Assembly: GCA_009784765.1 (NCBI GenBank)
Contig: WQXP01000040.1
Coordinates: 1-8,232, forward strand
DNA from: Oscillospiraceae bacterium
GTDB taxonomy: Bacteria > Bacillota > Clostridia > Oscillospirales > Ruminococcaceae
Direction: 5' to 3'
DNA: 8,232 bases
Made by a program: the position numbers and the translations under genes. This document shows positions 1 through 8,000 of the stretch, piece after piece. Every line of letters begins with the position of its first letter. The stretch's first letter is position 1. A model generated the notes under the pieces. The model searched no databases. It saw only the letters and a list, made by a program, of their open reading frames with translations, and was not told the DNA's origin.

Positions 1-1122
1 CCTACACCGCCGACTAAACCCGAAATCCCTGCAGCGGAGGAGAAGTTTTCTTCCAAAGAAAACATCGTCATCGTTCCTTCTGATGCGGCGGCTGCTTCAC
101 CCGCGCCTACGCATAAAAGCAAGAACAAAATCTATGCGATTGCAGGGGCGGCGGCGGCACTGGTGCTTCTTGTTGTCGGGATTGCAGTCATCTCTGCTCT
201 TCGCGGCGACGGCCCGCCCGTTGAATCGCAGTCCCCTCCTTCTTCTGAGGCGACCCCTGAAATAACCGAGCCTACTTCCGCGAACGGCTCACTCATGACT
301 TCTCCCGCCACTTCGACAGGCGGCGAAGCGACTGAGCCGTCTGTGTCTCCTGTTACCGAACCGCCCTCTGATACGGAGGCTGCCCCCGATACTCCCGATA
401 CACCGCCATCCGCCTCTGTGGCTTCCGGTACTGCTACTACCACTCGTGCGACTACAACAGCAGCGACTGTTCTTACACTTCCGACTACTACTGCCACCAC
501 TCGTGTGCTTACGACGGCTGTGACTACTCGCACGAATCCGACTACTGTTGCTACAACCCGACCGACTACTCCTACAACTGTACCTACGACTGCACCTACA
601 ACTGCCACGACTGCGCGGCGACCGGTAGAAACCAGAATTTTCGATATGCAAACCGACCCCAACCTTGCCCGCTTTGCCGGGTTAGGCTCATCTGCCCAGA
701 GTACCCACGCGCTTCTCGGAAGCCATGGCGCAGACCGTGTCGTTGATACGACTTCTACGCCGCGAACAATCGCGATTACGCGGCGGGGCGGAGGTTCTCA
801 GGGTGTTTTCATCAACCTTGACCAAATCACCCTCACCCCCAACGCAACGTACCGTTTTGACTTTTCCGGAAGCGTTACTTCAGCCACCGGTACACACACA
901 ATCGACTTTACCAGCGTTACCGACACATCAGGGAGAGGTAGCGATGTTGCGACTTTGCGGTCGGTTACCACTTCCGCTAACGGCAGTTTCACTCTGACAC
1001 ATTCGCTGACACAATACGATATTTCCGTGATGCACGCACGGGGGGTGAGGCGGCTTCGTCTTGGCGGGGCGTCCGGGCAAGATTTACTGATTACCGGGAT
1101 TTTGATTCGGGAAGTTGTGTAA
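1..1122 (+). CDS. Membrane-anchored Thr/Pro-rich surface protein with C-terminal carbohydrate-binding-like domain (5' end missing)
   Basis: The frame is open from base 1 to TAA at 1120-1122, giving 373 residues; the true start lies upstream. A GTG at 163 is in frame but falls inside the membrane helix, so it is not a credible start. In window numbering, residues 1-43 are Pro/Ala-rich with Lys at 39, 41 and 43. Residues 44-67 form one hydrophobic transmembrane helix, and the lysines before it suggest the N-terminus is inside. Residues 68-143 are a Pro/Ser/Glu/Thr linker and 144-204 a dense Thr tract, as in cell-wall-spanning or glycosylated linkers. Residues ~209-373 alternate polar and hydrophobic strands, opening with FDMQTDPN and containing TYRFDFSG and LLITGILIREV; this resembles CBM4/9/22-type beta-sandwich modules of clostridial glycoside hydrolases. 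That match is from memory and tentative. The missing N-terminal part could carry a zinc-ribbon, kinase or other cytoplasmic domain. The gene ends just before a terminator-like hairpin, so it is probably transcribed separately from rpoB. Function unknown; binding of cell-wall or plant polysaccharide is an inference. Confidence 0.8.
   Translation, partial: PTPPTKPEIPAAEEKFSSKENIVIVPSDAAAASPAPTHKSKNKIYAIAGAAAALVLLVVGIAVISALRGDGPPVESQSPPSSEATPEITEPTSANGSLMTSPATSTGGEATEPSVSPVTEPPSDTEAAPDTPDTPPSASVASGTATTTRATTTAATVLTLPTTTATTRVLTTAVTTRTNPTTVATTRPTTPTTVPTTAPTTATTARRPVETRIFDMQTDPNLARFAGLGSSAQSTHALLGSHGADRVVDTTSTPRTIAITRRGGGSQGVFINLDQITLTPNATYRFDFSGSVTSATGTHTIDFTSVTDTSGRGSDVATLRSVTTSANGSFTLTHSLTQYDISVMHARGVRRLRLGGASGQDLLITGILIREVV
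430..612 (+). repeat. Low-complexity threonine-codon tract
   Basis: About 61 codons, mostly ACT, ACA, ACG and ACC, are interspersed with Ala, Val, Pro and Arg codons. They encode TTT, TTR, PTT and VTT units without a strict period. In the protein this is the linker between the membrane helix and the C-terminal domain. The degenerate repetition makes the tract a candidate for length variation between strains. It also creates long spurious reading frames on the opposite strand, rich in Val because ACN reads as NGT. Confidence 0.75.
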
Positions 1123-1142
1123 AACCGCGAATTAAGGCACAA

Positions 1143-1188
1143 TGCACAAAATCACAGCGAATTTTGGCGAAATATTTGTGCAGTTTTT
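1143..1188 (+). terminator. Putative intrinsic terminator of the upstream gene
   Basis: TGCACAAA at 1143-1150 is perfectly complementary to TTTGTGCA at 1175-1182. A G and a run of five T follow (1184-1188). The 24-nt loop can form a small internal stem (ATTT 1161-1164 with AAAT 1170-1173). The hairpin starts 20 nt after the stop codon of the upstream gene and ends 40 bp before the rpoB -35 box, where a terminator is expected. The outer stem has only three G-C pairs in eight and the loop is long, so it may be weak. It could instead be a protein-binding inverted repeat. Confidence 0.5.
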
Positions 1189-1228
1189 ACAAAATCGTGA
1201 AATATGCAAACTTTTTCATAAAAACCCC

Positions 1229-1257
1229 TTGACAAGATTTTCTATGTATAGTATAAT
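1229..1257 (+). promoter_or_regulatory. Consensus housekeeping-sigma promoter of rpoB
   Basis: TTGACA at 1229-1234 and TATAAT at 1252-1257 match the vegetative sigma-70/sigma-A consensus at all twelve positions and are separated by the optimal 17 bp. The DNA upstream (about 1184-1222) is AT-rich with A and T runs and could act as an UP element. There is no TG extension before the -10 box. Transcription should start near A1263, leaving a leader of about 63 nt before the chosen rpoB start. No operator, riboswitch or attenuator hairpin is evident between this promoter and rpoB. Confidence 0.88.
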
Positions 1258-1309
1258 GAAATACTGTACCTATTATGGGCGAGCTATGTCTAAAAGAAAA
1301 TAAAAAAAC

Positions 1310-1318
1310 AGGGGTGAT
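1310..1318 (+). promoter_or_regulatory. Ribosome binding site that sets the rpoB start at 1326
   Basis: AGGGGTGAT closely matches the Firmicute anti-Shine-Dalgarno complement (AAGGAGGTGAT) and ends seven bases before ATG 1326. The in-frame ATG at 1275 would add 17 residues, but it lies only about 12 nt after the predicted transcription start and has no comparable site. ATG 1326 also gives the family-typical N-terminus [20 protein letters not shown]. Confidence 0.85.
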
Positions 1319-1325
1319 TTCGTTT

Positions 1326-4300
1326 ATGGCTAAGGTAAAACCGGTAAGCTTAGGGAAAACCACGCGAATGAGTTTTTCAAAAATCCACGAAGTGGTGGAT
1401 GTTCCTAACCTAATCGAAGTTCAAAAAGAGTCTTACGAGTGGTTTGTGCGCGAGGGTGTCAAAGAAGTTTTTGCAGACGTTTCTCCCATTAAAGACAACA
1501 GCGACAAACTGTCTTTGAGTTTTATTGACTTTCGGTTGGACGACAAGCCGAAGTATACCATAGCTGAATGCAAAGAGCGCGACGTTACTTACGCCGCGCC
1601 GCTTAAAGTTAAGACGCATTTGCATAACGCGGACACCGGCGAAGTCATTGAAAATGAAATCTTCATGGGGGATTTCCCGATTATGACTGACTCGGGGACG
1701 TTTGTAATCAACGGCGCAGAGCGTGTCATTGTATCGCAGTTGGTTCGCTCGCCGGGGGTTTATTACGCTTTTGATTATGACAAGACCGGTAAAAAGCTCT
1801 TCCGTGCGACTGTTATTCCCAATCGCGGCGCGTGGTTAGAGTATGAGATGGATTCCAACGACGTTTTTTATGTGCGTATAGATAAAAACCGCAAAATCCC
1901 TGCGACTACTTTTATTCGCGCCCTTGAGTGCGGCACAGACGATGATATTTACGACCTTTTCGGCAAAGACGAACGCTTGGTTCAAACAATCGAGCAGAAG
2001 GACGGCACGAAAAACAACGAAGAAGCCCTTCTTGAGGTTTACAAGAAGTTGCGTCCGGGCGAACCGCCGACGGTTGAGTCAGCACAGAATCATCTGAATA
2101 TGCTCTTTTTTGACGCGAAACGCTACGACCTTTCGCGTTTCGGGCGGTATAAATACAACAAGAAGCTCGGGGTTGCTTCGCGCATTACCGGGCATAAAGC
2201 CATGGAAACAATCCTTGACGCGCAGACCGGTGAGATTTTCGCCGAAGCGGGTCAGCACATTTCTTTTGATGTTGCGAAACAAATCGAGCAGGCAGGTGTT
2301 ACAGAGGTTATTCTTGAGCTTGACGGCGAACCCGTCAAAGTTGTCGGGAACGGCATGGTTGACATTGCCCCTTACCTCCCGAAAGGCATTAACGCCGCTG
2401 ATTACGGCATTGTCGAGAAGGTTTCTTACCGTGTTCTTCATGCAATTCTCGAAAACAATGGAGAGAGCCGCGAAGACCTCATTGAAGCTCTCAAGGAGAA
2501 GTCGCATTTGCTCGTTCCGCGCCACATTACTCTTGATGACATTTACGCTTCTATGAGCTATTTCTGCAACCTCTGTGAGGGTGTGGGGAATATCGACGAC
2601 ATTGACCATCTCGGAAATCGCCGTATTCGTTCTGTCGGCGAACTTTTGCAAAATCAGTTCCGCATAGGTTTTGCGCGTATGGAGCGGGTAATCAAAGAAC
2701 GCATGGGGCTTCAGGTTCAAGATACCAACGATAACAAGGTTACGCCTAACTCGCTGATTAACATTCGCCCTGTTGTGGCGGCAATCAAAGAGTTTTTCGG
2801 AAGCTCGCCGTTGTCACAGTTCATGGACCAGAACAATCCTCTCGCGGAACTCACACACAAACGCAGGCTTTCGGCACTCGGGCCGGGGGGGCTTTCGCGG
2901 GAACGTGCAGGGTTCGAGGTTCGCGACGTTCACTATTCACACTATGGGCGTATGTGCCCGATTGAAACCCCTGAGGGTCCTAACATCGGGCTGATTTCTT
3001 ACCTTGCTTCTTTTGCGAAAATCAATCTGTACGGATTTATCGAAGCCCCTTACAGGCGTGTTGACAAATCCACGGGCATTGTTTTAGACGAGGTAGTTTA
3101 CATGACTGCCGACGTGGAAGATATGTATAAAATCGCGCAAGCGAATGAGCCTCTTGACAATGAGGGGCGTTTCGTGAAGGCGCGTGTTACCGGGCGTTAC
3201 CAAGACCAAATCCTTGAGGTTAGCCGCGACGAAGTTGATTTCATGGACATTTCTCCTAAAATGGTTGTTTCTGTTGCAACGGCGATGATTCCTTTCCTTG
3301 AGAACGATGACGCTAACCGGGCGCTCATGGGGGCGAATATGCAGCGTCAAGCTGTGCCGCTCATGATTCCCGAAGCTCCTATAGTCGGAACGGGAATGGA
3401 GTCAAAAGCTGCGATTGACTCGGGAGTCGTTGTAACGAGTTCTCATGAGGGAACTGTCAGCAGTGTTACTGCGGACGAAATCGTGATTAAAGACTCTAAG
3501 AAGAAAGACCACAAGTATGAGCTGATTAAGTTCAAGCGTTCTAACCAAGGAACGTGCGTCAATCAGCGTCCGATTGTTACTAAAGGCGATAAAGTCACTA
3601 AGGGCGATATTCTTGCGGACGGACCCGCTACCGAAATGGGCGAAATCTCTCTCGGAAAGAACGTGCTTGTCGGGTTCATGACATGGGAGGGTTATAACTA
3701 TGAGGACGCGGTTCTCATTAACGAAAAGTTAGTCTACAATGACGTGTTTACGTCAATTCACATTGAGGAATATGAGCTTGAGTGCCGCGATACTAAACTC
3801 GGGCCTGAAGAAATCACTCGCGATATTCCTAACCTCAGCGAAGATGCACTCAAAGACCTTGACGAACGCGGCGTAATTCGCGTAGGTGCAGAAGTTCGCT
3901 CGGGGGACATTATGGTCGGAAAAGTTACGCCTAAGGGTGAGACTGAACTGACAGCAGAAGAACGCCTGCTCCGTGCGATATTCGGTGAAAAAGCACGGGA
4001 AGTCCGCGACAATTCGCTGAAAGTCCCTCACGGTGAGTCGGGGATTGTCGTTGATGTCAAAGTTTTTGACAGAAGCAACTGCGAAGAGCTTCCTCCGGGG
4101 GTCAACATGGTTGTTCGCTGTTACGTCGCGCAGAAGCGCAAAATCAGCGTCGGCGATAAGATGGCGGGGCGGCACGGAAACAAAGGTGTTGTTTCGCGAA
4201 TCCTTCCCCAAGAAGATATGCCTTTCTTGCCCGACGGAACGCCGCTTGATATTGTTCTTAACCCCCTCGGTGTACCTTCGCGTATGAACATCGGACAAGT

Positions 4301-5030
4301 TTTTGAGGTTCACTTAGGTTGGGCGGCGAAAGAACTCGGTTGGAAAATCATGACCCCTGTATTTGACGGTGCAGTCGAGACTGATATTCTTGATTGCCTC
4401 AACGAAGCGGGATTACCCGAAGCTGCGAAAATCCAGCTCACTGACGGACGCACGGGCGAAAAGTTCGACAGCCCCGTTACAGTCGGTTATATGTACTACC
4501 TCAAACTCCATCACTTGGTAGATGACAAAATCCACGCTCGCTCCACCGGGCCTTACTCTCTCGTAACGCAGCAACCTCTCGGTGGTAAAGCGCAGTTCGG
4601 CGGACAGCGTTTCGGAGAGATGGAAGTTTGGGCACTCGAAGCCTACGGAGCGGCGCATACTCTGCAAGAAATCCTGACTGTTAAGTCTGACGATATTGTC
4701 GGGCGTGTCAAAACCTATGAAGCAATCGTTAAGGGCGACACCGTGCCTAAAGCGGGCGTCCCCGAAAGCTTCAAGGTATTGATTAAGGAACTGCAGTCTT
4801 TGGGGCTTGACATTAAGGTCTTGGACGAGTATGAGAATGAAATAGATTTGAAACATTCGTTTGACGAAGATGACGACGATATGGGGATCGTAAACGCTGA
4901 GGAGTTCGACTACGCTTCAAGCGATTCCGAGTTCGAAGAGGAAGGCTACATCACGGGTGATGTGGAAGACTCTGACTTCTTCTCTGACGATGAGGAAGAG
5001 GAAGATGATTTAGGCGATTTGGGCGAGTGA
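1326..5030 (+). CDS. rpoB: DNA-directed RNA polymerase subunit beta
   Basis: This is the beta subunit of the cytoplasmic RNA polymerase core, which with beta-prime forms the catalytic cleft. The protein is 1234 residues, in the usual range for Clostridia, and full length. Signatures in order: [17 protein letters not shown] in the N-terminal lobe region; the rifampicin region at 492-518, with Q498, D501, H511 and S516 matching E. coli Q513, D516, H526 and S531, so no common resistance change is present; P495 where E. coli has Q510; [37 protein letters not shown] with K945 and K953 matching active-site K1065 and K1073. Comparing the offsets from E. coli at the rifampicin region (-15) and these lysines (-120) shows that the large E. 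coli insertion is absent, as expected for Firmicutes. Residues 1180-1234 are a strongly acidic tail (28 Asp/Glu, no Lys, Arg or His). The gene has its own promoter, and rpoC follows after 52 bp. The start was chosen on ribosome binding site and homology grounds. Confidence 0.98.
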   Translation: MAKVKPVSLGKTTRMSFSKIHEVVDVPNLIEVQKESYEWFVREGVKEVFADVSPIKDNSDKLSLSFIDFRLDDKPKYTIAECKERDVTYAAPLKVKTHLHNADTGEVIENEIFMGDFPIMTDSGTFVINGAERVIVSQLVRSPGVYYAFDYDKTGKKLFRATVIPNRGAWLEYEMDSNDVFYVRIDKNRKIPATTFIRALECGTDDDIYDLFGKDERLVQTIEQKDGTKNNEEALLEVYKKLRPGEPPTVESAQNHLNMLFFDAKRYDLSRFGRYKYNKKLGVASRITGHKAMETILDAQTGEIFAEAGQHISFDVAKQIEQAGVTEVILELDGEPVKVVGNGMVDIAPYLPKGINAADYGIVEKVSYRVLHAILENNGESREDLIEALKEKSHLLVPRHITLDDIYASMSYFCNLCEGVGNIDDIDHLGNRRIRSVGELLQNQFRIGFARMERVIKERMGLQVQDTNDNKVTPNSLINIRPVVAAIKEFFGSSPLSQFMDQNNPLAELTHKRRLSALGPGGLSRERAGFEVRDVHYSHYGRMCPIETPEGPNIGLISYLASFAKINLYGFIEAPYRRVDKSTGIVLDEVVYMTADVEDMYKIAQANEPLDNEGRFVKARVTGRYQDQILEVSRDEVDFMDISPKMVVSVATAMIPFLENDDANRALMGANMQRQAVPLMIPEAPIVGTGMESKAAIDSGVVVTSSHEGTVSSVTADEIVIKDSKKKDHKYELIKFKRSNQGTCVNQRPIVTKGDKVTKGDILADGPATEMGEISLGKNVLVGFMTWEGYNYEDAVLINEKLVYNDVFTSIHIEEYELECRDTKLGPEEITRDIPNLSEDALKDLDERGVIRVGAEVRSGDIMVGKVTPKGETELTAEERLLRAIFGEKAREVRDNSLKVPHGESGIVVDVKVFDRSNCEELPPGVNMVVRCYVAQKRKISVGDKMAGRHGNKGVVSRILPQEDMPFLPDGTPLDIVLNPLGVPSRMNIGQVFEVHLGWAAKELGWKIMTPVFDGAVETDILDCLNEAGLPEAAKIQLTDGRTGEKFDSPVTVGYMYYLKLHHLVDDKIHARSTGPYSLVTQQPLGGKAQFGGQRFGEMEVWALEAYGAAHTLQEILTVKSDDIVGRVKTYEAIVKGDTVPKAGVPESFKVLIKELQSLGLDIKVLDEYENEIDLKHSFDEDDDDMGIVNAEEFDYASSDSEFEEEGYITGDVEDSDFFSDDEEEEDDLGDLGE

Positions 5031-5072
5031 GCAGTGTATGCAAAAATAACTGTACGCTAATTTGGTACAATC

Positions 5073-5079
5073 GGGAGGT
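5073..5079 (+). promoter_or_regulatory. Ribosome binding site of rpoC
   Basis: GGGAGGT lies four bases before ATG 5083 and contains a full GGAGG core; the spacing is slightly short. The 52-bp rpoB-rpoC gap has no terminator and no convincing promoter. A 5-bp inverted repeat (TGTAC 5051-5055 / GTACA 5065-5069) is too small to be called a hairpin with confidence. Cotranscription with rpoB is therefore likely. Confidence 0.8.
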
Positions 5080-5082
5080 ATT

Positions 5083-8000
5083 ATGGCTGTTGCATTTGAT
5101 TCCATGAAAATCGGGTTGGCTTCTCCTAAGCATATTCGCAACTGGAGTTATGGGGTGGTTGAACGCCCCGAGACAATCAACTATCGCACCCAAAAGCCCG
5201 AAAAAGACGGGCTGTTTTGCGAACGGATTTTCGGGCCGCAAAAAGACTGGGAATGTAATTGCGGAAAATATAAGCGCATTCGCTTCAAAGGCAAAATTTG
5301 TGAACGCTGCGGAGTTGAAGTTACACGTAACAAAGTCCGCCGCGAACGCATGGGGCATATTGAACTTGCCGCTCCTGTTTCGCATATCTGGTATTTCAAA
5401 GGAACGCCCTCTCGTATAGGGCAAGTTTTGGATATTCCGCCGAAACGCCTTGAGGAAGTTCTTTACTTCACTAAATATGTCGTTATAGACAAGGGCGAAA
5501 CCACACTCGCTAAAGGGCAGCTTCTCACTGAAAAAGAGTATATGGATGCTCGCGAGGAATATCGTGAGGACGAGTCTTTCTTTGCTAAAACCGGCGCGGA
5601 ATCAATCAAAGAGCTTCTCGGAGAATATGGCAACTATCGTTATGACAACTATATTTTCGAACATTTGAACGATTTCGCGAAAATCACCGGGCTTTCCAAG
5701 ATGGACATTGAGGACTATCTCGCTAAGCGTGAGCGGCTGATTACCTTCTTTCCTGAGGGCATTACCGAAGAGGCGGGATATTCCAAGGAAGAAGTGGCTT
5801 TCGAGGTAGACACACTTGTTCCGCGCAGAGTTTATGAAGAAGTAATTGTTCCCCTCAACATTAAACGCCGCAAGAGCGGTTACAAAACAATCGAAACTGT
5901 TACGGGAAGCGAATATATCGAAGAGCTTTTCGAGCAAAATATTGACGATTTCCCTGCCCTTGCTGAAAAACACGCGCGTGAAAACTGGGTCAATAATCTT
6001 GATTGGGTTGCCCGTGACTTGAAAGAAAGCCTTGAAGTTACTCAGCAAGGACAAAAGCGCGTTAAGTTGCTCAAGCGGCTTGACGTGATTGAGGCGTTCA
6101 GAAAGTCCGGTGCTTGCCCCGAATGGATGACGCTTGATGTTATTCCTGTCATTCCCCCGGACATTCGCCCTATGGTGCTTTTAGACGGCGGGCGTTTCGC
6201 GACCTCGGACTTAAATGACCTCTATCGCCGCGTGATTAACCGTAACAATCGTCTTTACAAGATGATTGAGCTTCGCGCACCGGAAATTATCATTCGTAAC
6301 GAAAAGCGTATGCTGCAAGAAGCGGTAGACGCTCTTATAGACAACGGCAGACACGGGCGACCTGTTACCGGCCCGTCGAACCGTCCGCTGAAATCTCTGT
6401 CGGATATGCTCAAAGGGAAACAAGGGCGATTCAGGCAGAACCTGCTCGGTAAACGTGTTGACTATTCCGGGCGTTCGGTTATTGTTGTCGGGCCTGACCT
6501 TAAAATGGACCAATGCGGGCTTCCGAAAGAAATGGCGATTGAGCTGTTCAAGCCCTTCGTCATGCGCGAACTCGTTGACCGCGGGCTGACCGGCAATATC
6601 AAATCTGCGCGTAAGATGGTTGAACGCGCCAAAGATGAAGTGTGGGACGTTCTTGAGGACGTAATCCAAGACCACCCTGTTCTGCTTAATCGCGCACCCA
6701 CGCTCCACAGGCTTGGGATACAGGCGTTCTCCCCTGTTCTCGTAGAAGGACGCGCCCTTAAACTTCACCCGCTCGTGTGTACCGCATATAACGCTGACTT
6801 CGACGGCGACCAGATGGCTGTTCACCTCCCACTCTCGGACGAGGCGCGGCACGAAGCGAAAACCCTCATGCTTGCGGCGAAAAACTTGCTCAAGCCCTCT
6901 GACGGGCGACCTGTTGCCGTTCCTACGCAAGATATGGTGCTGGGTTCATATTACCTCACACTCGCCAAAGAAGGCGAAAAAGGCGAGGGCAAAATCTTCC
7001 GCAACTTCGCGGAGGCACTCATGGCGTTCCAAAACGGCATAGTTACTTTACACGCGAAAATCAAAGTTCGTATATGCAGAGACGATGAACACGACATGGA
7101 CTCTGCTTCTGTTAAAGACATCAAGGGCATTAACGAGTATGATTATGTTCCCGAATATGATACTTTTGTAAACAGCGGTGATGCTGCATCCGCCGGAACC
7201 GACTCAGATGCCGTCGCAGTGAAACCCGAACCACCTGTTATCGTAATCGACCGTAATGCGCCGCTTAAAGTCTACGGTATGATTGAAACAACCGTCGGGA
7301 AAATCATCTTCAATGAGCATATTCCACAAGACTTAGGTTTCGTGGACAGAAGCGACCCTGCTCACGAATACGAGCCTGAAATCAATTTCAAAGTCGGCAA
7401 AAAGCAACTCGGGCAGATTATCGACAAGTGTATCAAAATTCACGGAACATCGCGGACCGCTAAAGTTTTGGACAGAGTTAAAGAACTTGGGTTTAAGTAC
7501 TCAACCAAAGCAGCGATTACCGTTGCGGTTTGTGATGCGTCTATCCCCCCTGAAAAGAAAGACATTCTTGCGGAGGCGGACGCAAAAGTTGATAACATCA
7601 ACGCCTATTTCAATCAAGGATTTATTTCCAACTTAGAGCGTAAGAGCGAAATTCTTGATATTTGGAATGAAGCCACCGAAAAAGTTTCAAGCAAGCTCAC
7701 AAGCAATTTAGACGAGTTCAACCCCATTTATATGATGGCAGACTCCGGGGCGAGGGGCAGTATCAACCAAATCCGCCAGCTTGCAGGAATGAGAGGGTTG
7801 ATTGCCAATACCTCAGGGGAAACAATCGAAATCCCTATTCGCTCCAACTATCGTGAGGGGCTTAATATCCTTGAATACTTCATCTCTTCACGCGGTGCGA
7901 GAAAAGGTCTCGCGGACACCGCTCTGCGTACTGCTGACTCGGGTTATCTCACCCGCCGCCTTGTTGACGTTTCGCAGGAAGTTATTATCCGCGAAGAAGA

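Noticed and set aside
132..662. A 176-codon open frame on the minus strand across the Thr-rich region.
   Set aside because: It is a mirror of the Thr-codon tract (reverse-complement ACN gives Val/Gly-rich low-complexity protein), and the + strand frame has a clear membrane-protein architecture.
1286..1303. A five-codon frame (MSKRK) in the rpoB leader that could be a leader peptide.
   Set aside because: It has no convincing Shine-Dalgarno sequence and no associated attenuator hairpins; very short frames like this arise by chance.
1275..1325. An upstream ATG at 1275 as the rpoB start.
   Set aside because: It lies about 12 nt after the predicted transcription start and lacks a good ribosome binding site, and the added 17 residues do not resemble RpoB N-termini. 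ATG 1326 has a strong site and a conserved N-terminus.
2885..2891. A run of seven G in rpoB near the rifampicin region as a phase-variable or programmed-frameshift site.
   Set aside because: It encodes the invariant Leu-Gly-Pro-Gly-Gly segment in frame, with conserved sequence continuing on both sides, so the run follows from ordinary codon choice in an essential gene.
5066..5071. TACAAT before rpoC as a -10 box of an internal promoter.
   Set aside because: There is no recognisable -35 element 16-18 bp upstream (that stretch is AAAATA-like), and it abuts the rpoC ribosome binding site, leaving no room for a normal leader.
5620..6003. The beta-prime extra segment as an intein.
   Set aside because: There is no Cys/Ser at the start, no His-Asn followed by Cys/Ser/Thr at the end and no intein block motifs. 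At ~120 residues it is also shorter than typical mini-inteins.
5602..6054. A 150-codon minus-strand open frame lying over the beta-prime insertion.
   Set aside because: The + strand frame continues unbroken from the conserved zinc ribbon through this stretch into conserved blocks, so the minus-strand frame is a shadow; no ribosome binding site or family signature was seen for it.
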